Positions 25,445-33,633 of a stretch of DNA of 64,000 nucleotides are shown one piece after another. Position 1 is the stretch's first letter. Each line of letters opens with the position of its first letter. The notes beneath the pieces were generated by a model. That model saw only the letters and a list, made by a program, of their open reading frames with translations. It searched no databases and was not told the DNA's origin. Both the position numbers and the translations under genes were made by a program. Origin of the DNA: a virus; IMG/VR virus record IMGVR_UViG_3300031521_000014, positions 1 through 64,000 of that record. One strand, given 5' to 3'.

Positions 25445-25609
25445 ATGAACGAGATAAAAGAAATCCTATACTTTATTTTAGGTATCCTTATTATTCAAGG
25501 TATGCTTGCAATACCTGTATTTACAGTAATACTAGTAGTAAGTGTGCTGGCTATTATATGGGTGATATCTAAGATAGTAAACGGTATAAAGAAGATATTT
25601 GCAGACTAA
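25445..25609 (+). CDS. Small membrane protein, 54 aa
   Basis: This short ORF begins behind TAAGGATAG and encodes almost continuous hydrophobic sequence from residue 7 to 45 ('LYFILGILIIQGMLAI', 'VILVVSVLAIIWVI') with a basic C-terminus. That predicts two tight membrane helices or one long hairpin. Its stop overlaps the terminator stem. It follows the tRNA directly. Confidence 0.55.
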   Translation: MNEIKEILYFILGILIIQGMLAIPVFTVILVVSVLAIIWVISKIVNGIKKIFAD

Positions 25610-25655
25610 CACTGGAATTAACTTTCCAGTGTTAGAAGTTTTTTATTTTTTATCT
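25608..25655 (+). terminator. Rho-independent terminator
   Basis: AACACTGGAA (25608-25617) pairs perfectly with TTCCAGTGTT (25624-25633), followed by TTTTTTATTTTTT from about 25640. Confidence 0.75.
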
Positions 25656-25670
25656 ATAAGGGAGTTAATA

Positions 25671-26318
25671 GTGGAAAAAGGTAAGTTAATCGTGTTAGAG
25701 GGTCTAGATGGTTGTGGTAAAACTACACAACAGGGATTACTGTATAATGCTCTAAATCGCGAAGGGTTAGAGACTATAGCTATTAATAATGTTTCCGATA
25801 GTATCTTCGGTAAAACGATACGCGCTGCTTTAGCAGATAGAAAATACTGTGTTAATTCTAAACAAATGGCTGCGTTGTATATTGCTGAATTGCACTATGT
25901 TACAGAGACTATTAAAGAAGCTATTTATTCTGGTAAGAATGTTATATGTTCTAGGCATTATCTTTCAACCTTGGCTTATGCAGGTACTGACGATAGTGTT
26001 GTTAACGGTATTATAGAATTATCTAAGTATGATATTATGCCAGATGTAATCTACTACATAGGCGTTCCTTTTAAAACAATACATGAACGATTAACGAAAA
26101 ATAGTAATCCAGACTTTTACGAAACTTCTCATAAACAAAAAGAAGTACTAGAGCGATATGAATATTTCACTCATCCGGATAATGAACCATTCGGAACACC
26201 TATTGTTAAGATAGATGGAAGTCTCAGTGTATATGCTATAGTAACTTTAATATTACAAGATTTATATCCACGTTTAAGCTACAAATATTCTAAAGATGAA
26301 AAGGATCCACAGTGTTAA
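25671..26318 (+). CDS. tmk: Thymidylate kinase
   Basis: The GTG at 25671 is chosen because AAGGGAG lies 7 nt upstream. A longer ORF would run through a terminator. The P-loop is EGLDGCGKTT (residues 10-19), and a DR-like 'SRHYLSTLAYAG' and lid region follow, in the length (215 aa) normal for dTMP kinase. It phosphorylates dTMP to dTDP. A dCMP deaminase in the same region would supply dUMP, so both support dTTP synthesis. The end overlaps the next gene by 7 bp. Confidence 0.85.
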   Translation: MEKGKLIVLEGLDGCGKTTQQGLLYNALNREGLETIAINNVSDSIFGKTIRAALADRKYCVNSKQMAALYIAELHYVTETIKEAIYSGKNVICSRHYLSTLAYAGTDDSVVNGIIELSKYDIMPDVIYYIGVPFKTIHERLTKNSNPDFYETSHKQKEVLERYEYFTHPDNEPFGTPIVKIDGSLSVYAIVTLILQDLYPRLSYKYSKDEKDPQC

Positions 26319-26761
26319 AAATTATAATGGTTTTAATGTTAACGTTAGGTTATTTAGTATCAGGTCAAGGTGATGGACAAGTTCTTAATACTGTTCCTGG
26401 TAAGATACATGTTCTTGATGGTGACACTATCCGTGTCGATATGGCTGTTGAGAATTGTCCCGCGGTTCTTTGTAAGGATTTAGATATTCGTATCACCGGT
26501 ATCGATGCTCCTGAGGTACATACTAAAATAGCTTATGAAAAAACACTTGGCGAAATGTCTAAAACTCTTTTTGAGGACTTCATTAAGAAAAGTACAATTA
26601 CTATACATAATTGTTTTAGAGATAAATACTTTAGACTTAACTGTCAAGTCCAAGATGCCAATGGAACAGATTGGTCAGAATATGTTATTAGTAAAAAACT
26701 TGCGATACCTTATCAAGGTGAGAAGAAAGTTTATGACTGGACAAAACATACTTTAAACTAG
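26312..26761 (+). CDS. Staphylococcal-nuclease-like (thermonuclease) protein, secreted or membrane-anchored
   Basis: The GTG start, preceded by AAGGA, overlaps the kinase stop. Residues 1-18 are a hydrophobic signal-like segment. The SNase fold follows, with 'DGDTIRVD' at 36-43 and 'RITGIDAPE', where Arg60 and Glu68 match Arg35 and Glu43 of the staphylococcal enzyme. A third catalytic Arg is plausible in 'CFRDKYFRLNC'. The protein is 149 aa, normal for the family. It could degrade host DNA/RNA or act in the periplasm against other DNA; localisation is inferred. Confidence 0.8.
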   Translation: MLKIIMVLMLTLGYLVSGQGDGQVLNTVPGKIHVLDGDTIRVDMAVENCPAVLCKDLDIRITGIDAPEVHTKIAYEKTLGEMSKTLFEDFIKKSTITIHNCFRDKYFRLNCQVQDANGTDWSEYVISKKLAIPYQGEKKVYDWTKHTLN

Positions 26762-26769
26762 GATAGACC

Positions 26770-26955
26770 ATGACAAATAATTTAAGAATGGCAAGCTCCG
26801 CATTACATAGTATAAATATCGCAGCGGAGATATGCGATACTTTTTGTGGCCCTATTAATAAAAAAAAAAAGACTCCTATAGAGATGCGAATAAAAGCCAA
26901 TCGTGCTAAAGCCAAGATAGCTAAGAAATCTAAAAAAGAAAATCGTAAAAAGTGA
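26770..26955 (+). CDS. Small highly basic protein, 61 aa
   Basis: The C-terminal half is nearly all lysine, arginine and alanine and is a likely nucleic-acid-binding or disordered tail. The first half contains two cysteines ('EICDTFCGP'). A run of ten A residues at 26,862 falls in the coding region and is a potential slippage site. AGGA precedes the ATG by 7 nt. Confidence 0.6.
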   Translation: MTNNLRMASSALHSINIAAEICDTFCGPINKKKKTPIEMRIKANRAKAKIAKKSKKENRKK

Positions 26956-26965
26956 GGTAAATACT

Positions 26966-27361
26966 ATGGGTAGTTGTAGTGATATTAAAAGAAAGTATAA
27001 ACGTGCATTGTTTACAGGTGGTGCTAATACAGCTATGGTTATAGCTGCAAAGCACACAGTGTTTATAAATAGTATTATTTACCCTACGGCATTAATAACG
27101 CCAGTATTCAGCTTTAACGGTTTTGATACTGGTAATGATAAAACGAATCTAAATTTAAGAACCACGTACAGGTCTACAGCCAAATTCACAACAAAGGATA
27201 ACGCAGTGTGCGTCGCGCAACAACTTAAAACAAAAGTAGTGTCAGAGAAAGAAGAAAAAATCTTTGAAGAAATGACCGACGAAGAGCTAGAAGAACTCGC
27301 TAAGAAGAAAATAGCTGAAGGGCTATCTATATCACAAGATGAAATTAAATCAGAAGAGTAA
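26966..27361 (+). CDS. Unrecognised protein with acidic C-terminus, 131 aa
   Basis: It follows the preceding gene by 10 bp behind GTGAGGT. The N-terminal half is basic with a hydrophobic centre, and the last 45 residues are strongly acidic and helical ('EKEEKIFEEMTDEELEEL'). The combination resembles small adaptor or inhibitor proteins, but no family is recognised. The stop lies in the terminator stem. Confidence 0.6.
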   Translation: MGSCSDIKRKYKRALFTGGANTAMVIAAKHTVFINSIIYPTALITPVFSFNGFDTGNDKTNLNLRTTYRSTAKFTTKDNAVCVAQQLKTKVVSEKEEKIFEEMTDEELEELAKKKIAEGLSISQDEIKSEE

Positions 27362-27400
27362 CGGGTTGTCCCGTTACTCTTCTGAGAGTACTCATTTTTT
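27351..27400 (+). terminator. Rho-independent terminator
   Basis: CAGAAGAGTAACGGG (27351-27365) pairs perfectly (15 bp) with CCCGTTACTCTTCTG (27370-27384) around TTGT. The T-run at 27394-27401 fuses with the next promoter. Confidence 0.85.
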
Positions 27401-27421
27401 TATAAACGTATATTATAAAAG
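27393..27421 (+). promoter_or_regulatory. AT-rich phage promoter (TATAAACGTATATTATAAAA)
   Basis: CATTTTTTTATAAACGTATA followed by TTATAAAAG matches the block at 17.4 and 58.6 kb, 25 bp before the next start codon. Confidence 0.7.
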
Positions 27422-27445
27422 TATAAATCAATTAGGAGGTAATAA

Positions 27446-27691
27446 ATGTGCGAATTAACTGCTCCAGATATTAACAAGGATATTAACATTGTCAATGCTG
27501 ATGATTATGTTAATAAGGTGGATAGTAGCCTAATACTAACCGATGAGGTTGTAAATGTGCTAGATGAACTAATTTCATTAGAAATAGCTTGTTACCTGAT
27601 GTCACGTATTGGTGGAAAAAGACCTTTTGATCAAACACATTCTGATACATTACGCGTACTACATGAAAATAAAACAACGGAGTTTTTTTAA
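27446..27691 (+). CDS. Unrecognised acidic protein, 81 aa
   Basis: A strong AGGAGG lies 7 nt before the ATG. The sequence is acidic, mainly helical after residue 30, and includes 'CYLMSRIGGKRPFDQTHSDT'. It is first in its operon and near a promoter, so it should be well expressed early. No family is recognised. Confidence 0.6.
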   Translation: MCELTAPDINKDINIVNADDYVNKVDSSLILTDEVVNVLDELISLEIACYLMSRIGGKRPFDQTHSDTLRVLHENKTTEFF

Positions 27692-27760
27692 TAAAACCGA
27701 AAAAGTATACATTAGTAATAATGTTGAGTGGTAAAAAAAAATAAAATTAAGGAGTTTCCT

Positions 27761-28240
27761 ATGCTTAATAAAGAATTAAAACAAACAAAACGGGATTTTC
27801 TAGGTTTAGGAGTTTTAGCATGTATTATTATACTATGCTTTTTATCATCTATTATCAAAAGTATTAACAATAATATCATCTCTTATGATTTAACAGAGGC
27901 ATCCTATGCTAAAGTTACTCCTAACGGGGCAGCAGTTCACTTTGATATCTATAGCATAGATAGTAGTACCTATGAGGTAATCATAACACCTTTTACTGGT
28001 ACTTGTGAGGATTATAAAAAGAATGTAACTCATGTCCCATCTAACACAGGAACAATTATTTCCAAAGTACCTTCTGGTATGAACATACCTATTTCATTTT
28101 GTATACAAAATGTGAATGATACTACAACTATGAAAGTTGAAGTAATAGGCAAAGTTAATGGCGACACAGCTTTAAGAACTAGTAAGGTGATTTATGACAG
28201 CTTATTAAAGTATATTGATAACAATAACACATCTAAGTAG
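27761..28240 (+). CDS. Membrane-anchored protein with extracytoplasmic beta domain, 159 aa
   Basis: ATG 27761 is chosen because TAAGGAG lies 8 nt upstream. One membrane span at about residues 14-36 follows a basic N-terminus, which predicts an N-in signal anchor. The exposed domain (residues 45-145) is beta-rich and Ig/FN3-like, with two cysteines (in 'GTCEDYK' and 'SFCIQN') that could form a disulfide in the periplasm. A terminator follows. A superinfection or envelope role is possible but unsupported. Confidence 0.6.
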   Translation: MLNKELKQTKRDFLGLGVLACIIILCFLSSIIKSINNNIISYDLTEASYAKVTPNGAAVHFDIYSIDSSTYEVIITPFTGTCEDYKKNVTHVPSNTGTIISKVPSGMNIPISFCIQNVNDTTTMKVEVIGKVNGDTALRTSKVIYDSLLKYIDNNNTSK

Positions 28241-28280
28241 TCGGATTGATCCGACTACTTAGATGTAGTTCTTTTTTTTT
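28229..28280 (+). terminator. Rho-independent terminator, 17-bp stem
   Basis: ACATCTAAGTAGTCGGA (28229-28245) pairs perfectly with 28250-28266 around TTGA, with the stop codon inside the stem and a ten-T run at 28271. Confidence 0.9.
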
Positions 28281-28306
28281 TCTATTTTAGAGTATTATTT
28301 AGATTA
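28278..28306 (+). promoter_or_regulatory. Weak AT-rich promoter-like block
   Basis: CTATTTTAGAGTATTATTTA is a divergent match to the promoter family (core GTATTATTT instead of ATATTATTT), 20-40 bp before the start at 28,323. Confidence 0.4.
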
Positions 28307-28322
28307 ACCAATAAGGATAACT

Positions 28323-28571
28323 ATGAGTCTTATACTTGATGCTAAAGCTGAACCTTTAGTAGGTGAATATTTAAGCTATGTTGGATTAACTACTACAGAA
28401 AAGGATAAGTACCTTAATATGATTAAGCAAGCTATTGCTGCTGTTAAATATCGTATTAAACTCGTAAGAAGAAAAAAAGTATCGGACTCTGAGCCTGTTC
28501 TATTAGCTACCTTAATTGACTTTAACGAGGACTACAGCTTAGTCAATACTGCAAGAATAATAAAGGAATAG
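28323..28571 (+). CDS. Unrecognised small helical protein, 82 aa
   Basis: It follows AAGGATAACT and is mostly helical, with a basic patch near residues 50-57 ('KLVRRKKVSD'). No motif is recognised. Its stop lies 2 bp before the next ATG. Confidence 0.6.
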   Translation: MSLILDAKAEPLVGEYLSYVGLTTTEKDKYLNMIKQAIAAVKYRIKLVRRKKVSDSEPVLLATLIDFNEDYSLVNTARIIKE

Positions 28572-28573
28572 TT

Positions 28574-29128
28574 ATGGTGCTTATAGAAAAAGTTATACCT
28601 GAATTGATTCAGGATATACATGGTGTTAATAGGTTTGGTGTTTATGTTGTTATACGAAAAGGCTTATTCTTTCCGAAGTATTTTGGTAAAACTTATATCG
28701 TTTATGTCGATAGTAGTATGAGCCATGAGAAAATGGATAGTAAATATTGCATCTATGCTAATGATAAGTATAGTGGTAAAGAGTTCTTAGTTTTTTCAGA
28801 CTCTGAAGCAATTCGTATTGATACAGCTATCATAGAGGAATGTAAAGAAACCATAGAATGCGTAATTAAAAACCTGTATGGCGATAGACCTTTAAAACCA
28901 GGTAATAAAAAGATAGACCATTACTTAAGAAACATTAAAGATAATATTGATATTGTCACATTATCAATGGATGAAGATGTTCCTAATCAGAAAGCTGCTA
29001 TTTATGCTGTTTTAAAAATAGCAGATCAAGTAGTTTGTAATGTTAGAAACTATCTTAGAACAGGGGATTTCTCAAGTCACAAACACGTTATTATTGAAAC
29101 AGATGCTATTTTAAATACTAATGAATAA
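28574..29128 (+). CDS. Unrecognised protein, 184 aa
   Basis: It is mixed alpha/beta with no membrane span. The N-terminal half has regular strands ('RFGVYVVIRKGLFFPKYFG', 'TYIVYVDSS') and the C-terminal half is helical. It is coupled to the previous gene and shares an operon with a possible NADAR-like protein and a lipoprotein. No family is recognised. Confidence 0.6.
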   Translation: MVLIEKVIPELIQDIHGVNRFGVYVVIRKGLFFPKYFGKTYIVYVDSSMSHEKMDSKYCIYANDKYSGKEFLVFSDSEAIRIDTAIIEECKETIECVIKNLYGDRPLKPGNKKIDHYLRNIKDNIDIVTLSMDEDVPNQKAAIYAVLKIADQVVCNVRNYLRTGDFSSHKHVIIETDAILNTNE

Positions 29129-29142
29129 AAAAAAGGGTTACT

Positions 29143-29718
29143 ATGAACAAGGAATTGATAGAGGGTGATGGTGTTAATTTTATAAATATAAGTCCACAAG
29201 CTACAACTGAGCTAGGAAAATGGCTATCGCCTTTTGCAGAACACGCACCTATTATTGTAGAAGGAACAGCTTATAGTGTTAAAACACTTGAGGCTGCTAG
29301 ATGGGTACTAAAATATCTATATGTTATTAATGAGACACCAACGATAGATGATGCTCTAAAGTGTAAATTGTGTAAACATTATATACGTAATATTGTAGCA
29401 GGCAGTGGTGAAAAATCACGTTACTATGGTACAAGAATGATGATGTATCTTGTTAATATACACGATATCAGTATTTCCTTATTTAAAGATAAGAATACTA
29501 TCATAGCCGAGTTAAGCCATTACTATGATTTACTAACACATGATACTGGAGACAATATTGATGCTCTTATTAAAAATGAGCTTGCATTTAAATATATTCA
29601 GATCAATGAGAAAGGTAAATACGTTAGAGATCTTAGTTTACAATATGGTCTTAGAATACAAATATTGTCTAAAATCAAATTCCTGAGAAAGTTATGCGAA
29701 GAATCTCTTCATTCATAA
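29143..29718 (+). CDS. Possible NADAR-like protein, paralog of the gene at 57.1 kb, 191 aa
   Basis: The N-terminus 'INISPQATTELGKWLSPFA' matches 'INIGKDAKTDLGKTLWLYA' of the gene at 57.1 kb and resembles the 'INIYS..TELGR.LSNFA' opening of a phage family similar to NADAR/YbiA proteins. The family link is from memory and weak. NADAR domains can remove ADP-ribose from nucleobases. The expected glutamate region 'VKTLEAARW' is only partly conserved, so activity is doubtful. Its end overlaps the lipoprotein gene by 25 bp. Confidence 0.45.
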   Translation: MNKELIEGDGVNFINISPQATTELGKWLSPFAEHAPIIVEGTAYSVKTLEAARWVLKYLYVINETPTIDDALKCKLCKHYIRNIVAGSGEKSRYYGTRMMMYLVNIHDISISLFKDKNTIIAELSHYYDLLTHDTGDNIDALIKNELAFKYIQINEKGKYVRDLSLQYGLRIQILSKIKFLRKLCEESLHS

Positions 29719-29939
29719 TACTTACTCTAATAGGTGTAGTATTATCAGGTTGTATCCTAAAATCATTTACGATACCTATTACAACTAGAACTGTGTTAGA
29801 TTGTAATATAGGTAGAGGCACGCTTGTAAATAATCTGTATCATGATGTTTCAAATACAGATATGTACGCTGCTATTACTATTAACTGCGAGATTAAAACA
29901 ATTAATATGCTTGAACACCCACTACAAGTTACGGAGTAA
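29694..29939 (+). CDS. Small lipoprotein, 81 aa
   Basis: A classic signal II sequence is present: basic MRR, a hydrophobic stretch, then the lipobox LSGC with Cys20. The mature part is about 60 residues with two further cysteines. It would be anchored in the inner or outer membrane. Phage lipoproteins of this size often act in superinfection exclusion, but no direct evidence is seen. It starts inside the previous gene and ends at a terminator. Confidence 0.75.
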   Translation: MRRISSFIILTLIGVVLSGCILKSFTIPITTRTVLDCNIGRGTLVNNLYHDVSNTDMYAAITINCEIKTINMLEHPLQVTE

Positions 29940-29965
29940 TCCGTAACTTGTAAGAGTCTATTTTT
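29923..29965 (+). terminator. Rho-independent terminator
   Basis: TACAAGTTACGGA (29923-29935) pairs perfectly with TCCGTAACTTGTA (29940-29952) around GTAA, overlapping the stop codon, followed by TTTTT at 29961. Confidence 0.8.
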
Positions 29966-29970
29966 ACAAT

Positions 29971-30000
29971 CTTTTAACGATATATTATTTAATTAATAAC
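29971..30000 (+). promoter_or_regulatory. AT-rich phage promoter, TTTAATTAATAAC subtype
   Basis: CTTTTAACGATATATTATTT followed by AATTAATAAC shares its core and downstream extension with the promoters at 39.8 and 63.6 kb. Confidence 0.7.
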
Positions 30001-30057
30001 CTATAACTAGTTTACTAGTTGTTGGTTAATTAATAACGAACAAGTACGTTAGTAATT
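29991..30057 (+). repeat. Promoter leader with repeat modules A then B
   Basis: Module A, AACTAGTTTACTAGTT (30005-30020), is an inverted repeat. Module B, CAAGTACGTTAGTAATT (30041-30057), follows the linker TTAATTAATAACGAA. The same two modules appear at 63.7 kb in the opposite order, and module A alone at 39.8 kb. Confidence 0.8.
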
Positions 30058-30093
30058 AAGAGTTAATATATAAAATGGCACTAAGGACTTGAA

Positions 30094-30342
30094 ATGAGAA
30101 AGTTTTTTAAAATGTTATTGGCTTATACGTGCTATATTACTTTTATAGCAAAATTCTATAAAAAAGAAGTTGTTATTTACTTTATACCAACTACGTTGTT
30201 ATCAGGTGTAAGTGAACAAGTTAACGCTGATATTGTTTCTACCTATGGTAGAAGACTATTTGGAATTAGCGCGCCTAGAGGTACTAAACGTACTGTAATA
30301 CGCACTATTTTAAATAAACTAAAACTATGCCTTATCTGGTAA
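30094..30342 (+). CDS. Unrecognised small protein with hydrophobic N-terminus, 82 aa
   Basis: Residues 5-38 are hydrophobic with interspersed lysines and may form one membrane helix or an amphipathic segment. The C-terminal half is basic ('RGTKRTVIRTILNKLK'). The SD is AAGGAC. It is first after a leader-repeat promoter, so likely early. Its function is unknown. Confidence 0.55.
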   Translation: MRKFFKMLLAYTCYITFIAKFYKKEVVIYFIPTTLLSGVSEQVNADIVSTYGRRLFGISAPRGTKRTVIRTILNKLKLCLIW

Positions 30343-30358
30343 AAAAGGGAATACTAAA

Positions 30359-30763
30359 ATGAGTATAAAAACAATCCTAGATGGAAAAACATTTGATGCT
30401 TTTGTTAATGATGATGCTAAGCATTATGAGAATTTAGATTACAGTGAGGCAAAATTATTAGATAGTTTGACACCTACTATTTTAAGTATCATGAGTAAAC
30501 TTGCTCCTGTAAGACAAGCTATTATTCATAACTTGATCATGAAATGTCCTGATAAGATTACTTATTATCAAACTAAGGATATTGCTAATGCTATACGCGA
30601 AACAGTAAATGAAACATCTATCTGGTGTAAATTACTGTATGATATGGGTATGCTAAAGCGACGACGTGTTGAGGGTGAGACAGGTGGAGTTAAGTTTGAA
30701 TACGCCATTACTAATGGGCTATTTAGAAAATGGTTTATCATGCGCTATACTATAAAAAAATAA
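30359..30763 (+). CDS. Probable winged-helix protein, 134 aa
   Basis: The central 80 residues follow a winged HTH plan: helix 'PVRQAIIHNLIMK', then 'YYQTKDIANAIRETVNETSIWCKLLYDMGML' (cited in parts: 'TKDIANAIRET', 'WCKLLYDMGMLKRRR') and a beta-wing 'GGVKFEYAI'. This is typical of DNA-binding regulators that read an operator as dimers. It precedes an HD hydrolase with a 9-bp gap, so regulation and hydrolase are co-expressed. The specific target is unknown. Confidence 0.55.
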   Translation: MSIKTILDGKTFDAFVNDDAKHYENLDYSEAKLLDSLTPTILSIMSKLAPVRQAIIHNLIMKCPDKITYYQTKDIANAIRETVNETSIWCKLLYDMGMLKRRRVEGETGGVKFEYAITNGLFRKWFIMRYTIKK

Positions 30764-30772
30764 GGATTATCC

Positions 30773-32548
30773 GTGATTAAAAATAATAAAGGTCTTGTGG
30801 ACTATACCGGTGATAATGAGGCTATGCAACTTTTAGAAGGAACAAATAGACAAGAGTTATTAAATATGATGGGCTACGAACCTTTCGTATCGTTTATGGG
30901 CGATCTTATTCATACATGTAACATGTTCATAAGGAAAGCTGATTCTAAAAAGAAACGCTCAAGAACAGAAGGTCTTAATGCGCTTACGTTTTTAGCAGAT
31001 AGTATAGTAAATAGACATCTTGTAAAAATATCGAAATATGCTAAAACGGTTGATATTAGGTTTAAACCAAATCGATACGGATTTGAACCTTTTACCTTAG
31101 AGATATGTTTTAGATCTAAAAACGGTAGTGACATTATAACCTTATATTTACCTAATATGGAGTTAGGGGGTGGAATACTTTCATTAGCCGAAATATTGAC
31201 CCTCTCTGATACAAGACGTCCTATTAATTATTTCATTAATAACTATCCTGTTACTGAAACTTTTAACTTTAAGATACGCATGTTTATGAGAAGTGACAAT
31301 TTAGAGCACGTACGGTTCTACGCAGATGTTATGGGTAGATCTTATCAGGGATTTATTTGTTCAACACTTATGAGTATCTACACCAACTTCTTATCTTGTA
31401 TGTATGGTAAACACGACAACTATTCAGATGTCGATCTTTTAAAAGAGATGCTTGCCGAGTCTGATATTGATAATTTGATTACTTATGCTGGGCGCGAATC
31501 AGAATGTCTTATTGATGGCGAGTATACAGTAATACATACAAACAAAGGTAGAATGTGGTGTAAGGTACTGCCAAGCAGCGATTACTTTATAGGTACGACT
31601 TCTGAAAATATAGATGTGATTATACCTATCATTACTAGTGCTGAACTTACAAAACTAAAACTACATATGAAGTTTTTTAAGAATCCCGTACTTAAAGAAG
31701 TCTATGATAAGGTTTCTAAATTAGCAGAGTTATATTATGAAGGCAATGATGCCGAACATGGTATTAATCATGTTAACGAAGTTCTTTATAAAGCTTTGGA
31801 TATGAATAGAAAACAATCACTAGGTGTTGACGAGACTCATATTATAAAAGCTGCGATGTTTCATGATATTTGCGCCACATCACACCGTAAAGATCACGAG
31901 ATAAAAGGTGGTGAGGTGTATCTTACAAAAATAGCATTAGAATATTTTATAACAGAAAGTCGTTTCGAGTCAGAGACTATCGCTAATGCCATAGTACAAC
32001 ATCGTGGATCTTATAAAGGTGAGTTTACAAGTACGTTAGCAGAGCTCATTAACGCTGCTGATAGGGACAGCCCTATCTTATCCGATTGTATAAGTCGTGT
32101 ATACAGCTGTGCTACAGACGATAAACTTGTCTTTAATACTGATATTGATACTAGTAAGATAGATCCTATGTATAAAGATAAAGTAGCTACTGCTTTACGT
32201 AATCTTGATACTTTTAAAAATAATAATATTAAGAAAGCAATACGCCGTACATATCTGCACCTGTTAGAAAAATATTCTAGGGTTGGATACGGTAGGCGTA
32301 ATGCTATCTATATTGAATACTGGAAAGATCATTTAGAAGCATTCTATACTGAAATCGATGAACTTACGGTAGCTACTTTGATGCAAAAACTATATGCACT
32401 CGGTTTTAAAAGTATTAAGTATTATGACGTTCCTGGTTTAAAAGATGTTATCAAGAGGTGCGACGGCGATACGGTAACGGCGATGCAGCATATCTTTAGA
32501 AAAAGAATAGATATAGCTACTAACGCGGCGTTTAACCCGCAGTTTTAA
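30773..32548 (+). CDS. HD-domain phosphohydrolase, 591 aa
   Basis: It starts at GTG behind AAGGAT. The N-terminal 300 residues are unrecognised and begin with helices. The HD domain spans about residues 325-450, with His329 and His333 in 'EHGINHVNEV', 'FHD' (His364, Asp365), 'DHEIKGGEVY', 'IVQHRGS' and 'NAADRD', which are the metal-binding positions of HD hydrolases. Such enzymes remove phosphates from nucleotides or cleave (p)ppGpp-like or cyclic signals. The C-terminal 130 residues are helical. The large size is unusual for stand-alone HD enzymes and suggests a fused sensor or substrate domain. Confidence 0.75.
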   Translation: MIKNNKGLVDYTGDNEAMQLLEGTNRQELLNMMGYEPFVSFMGDLIHTCNMFIRKADSKKKRSRTEGLNALTFLADSIVNRHLVKISKYAKTVDIRFKPNRYGFEPFTLEICFRSKNGSDIITLYLPNMELGGGILSLAEILTLSDTRRPINYFINNYPVTETFNFKIRMFMRSDNLEHVRFYADVMGRSYQGFICSTLMSIYTNFLSCMYGKHDNYSDVDLLKEMLAESDIDNLITYAGRESECLIDGEYTVIHTNKGRMWCKVLPSSDYFIGTTSENIDVIIPIITSAELTKLKLHMKFFKNPVLKEVYDKVSKLAELYYEGNDAEHGINHVNEVLYKALDMNRKQSLGVDETHIIKAAMFHDICATSHRKDHEIKGGEVYLTKIALEYFITESRFESETIANAIVQHRGSYKGEFTSTLAELINAADRDSPILSDCISRVYSCATDDKLVFNTDIDTSKIDPMYKDKVATALRNLDTFKNNNIKKAIRRTYLHLLEKYSRVGYGRRNAIYIEYWKDHLEAFYTEIDELTVATLMQKLYALGFKSIKYYDVPGLKDVIKRCDGDTVTAMQHIFRKRIDIATNAAFNPQF

Positions 32549-32583
32549 ATAAAACAGATTTATTAAAATATAAGGAAAATCCT

Positions 32584-33522
32584 ATGGTATACAATATATA
32601 CTTATTCGGTAACTTTATAGGTCCAGTATCACTCTCTGATGAGAGTGATACTGAAACTGAGTTATTGAACGCTGTTGTCGACATAGTTGGAGTTTATTTA
32701 GAAACTTCTCATTATATATCAGGTATAGGACAAAAAGATCTAGGAGTTGATATCACCCCTAGTGTTAAAAAACTATCACTTGCTATTAATTTAACCCATG
32801 TTATTAGTTATGCTAATAATGAAGATAGCAGTGATGGGTACAGGTTTAATATCTTAGAGGTGATGGCTATCATTAGATATTTTGATGGTAAGGAAGAGCA
32901 GTTTATAACATCAACAGCTAACACTATCAGTAACACTGTAGATATTATAACTGAGGGTAAACAACTTGCGAAAATACTAGATAATCTTTCTATTGAAGAC
33001 TTAGCAAGTAAAGATATTTTAGAAAAATGTGCCCATGTTGAAATAGACAATTCTCTTAATGATGCTACTGAGGTTGTATTATTCGACAAGTCTATAGGAC
33101 GTATTGGTGATGTTAATAATAAGAAAACAAAAGATAGCTCGCCAAAAGAGAAAGTTAACATACTGGTTAAAGAGTATATGAAAAAGCGTATAGTTAATTT
33201 TCTAGATGCCAAAGGCTATCCTGAAGATTATATTAAATTATTTACACCGTGCGGCAAAGATGGTATGCTTATAGATCATGGTATCACAGCATCTACCAAT
33301 CTTGAGAATAATTTTCGTATAACCAATATACTGTATACGTTATATTTTAGATTGAAAAAGGTACCTTACGGTGTTTCTGTTGGAATTGATTCTAATGAGG
33401 ATTATGAAATGGCTATGACAAAACTTATAGCTATGTCGACTGCGATCAAATCCTTATATGGTAGAGCTAGAACGACAGAAAGAATAAAAAAACTAGCTGA
33501 GGTTATTTTAAAGAAAGATTAA
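32584..33522 (+). CDS. Unrecognised protein, 312 aa
   Basis: No family is recognised. The N-terminal half is beta-rich with a short 'SDESDTETE' acidic stretch, the middle is helical, and the last 120 residues are basic and helical ('RARTTERIKKLAEVILKKD'). AAGGAA precedes the ATG. It follows the HD gene and is probably co-transcribed. Its length is close to the proteins at 49.9 and 50.8 kb, but I see no convincing alignment. Confidence 0.65.
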   Translation: MVYNIYLFGNFIGPVSLSDESDTETELLNAVVDIVGVYLETSHYISGIGQKDLGVDITPSVKKLSLAINLTHVISYANNEDSSDGYRFNILEVMAIIRYFDGKEEQFITSTANTISNTVDIITEGKQLAKILDNLSIEDLASKDILEKCAHVEIDNSLNDATEVVLFDKSIGRIGDVNNKKTKDSSPKEKVNILVKEYMKKRIVNFLDAKGYPEDYIKLFTPCGKDGMLIDHGITASTNLENNFRITNILYTLYFRLKKVPYGVSVGIDSNEDYEMAMTKLIAMSTAIKSLYGRARTTERIKKLAEVILKKD

Positions 33523-33560
33523 CTATTATAGAGTATAGCCTAAAAATAGTTATCATAGTT

Positions 33561-33571
33561 GTTCACCGAAC
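33561..33571. repeat. GTTCACCGAAC motif, copy 2
   Basis: The 11-mer GTTCACCGAAC (GTTC/GAAC arms) occurs here and at 25107-25117, both in intergenic DNA near possible promoters. Here TTATAATAG follows at once, which could be a sigma70-type -10 element. Confidence 0.5.
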
Positions 33572-33633
33572 TTATAATAGACGAATTGGAATGCGCGCAA
33601 TCTGAATAAAAATAAAATAAAAAAGGTAGTCAA

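Noticed and set aside
32808-33212. Minus-strand ORF of 134 codons
   Set aside because: It lies wholly inside a well-supported plus-strand gene and lacks its own ribosome site. It reads as a shadow of biased codon usage.
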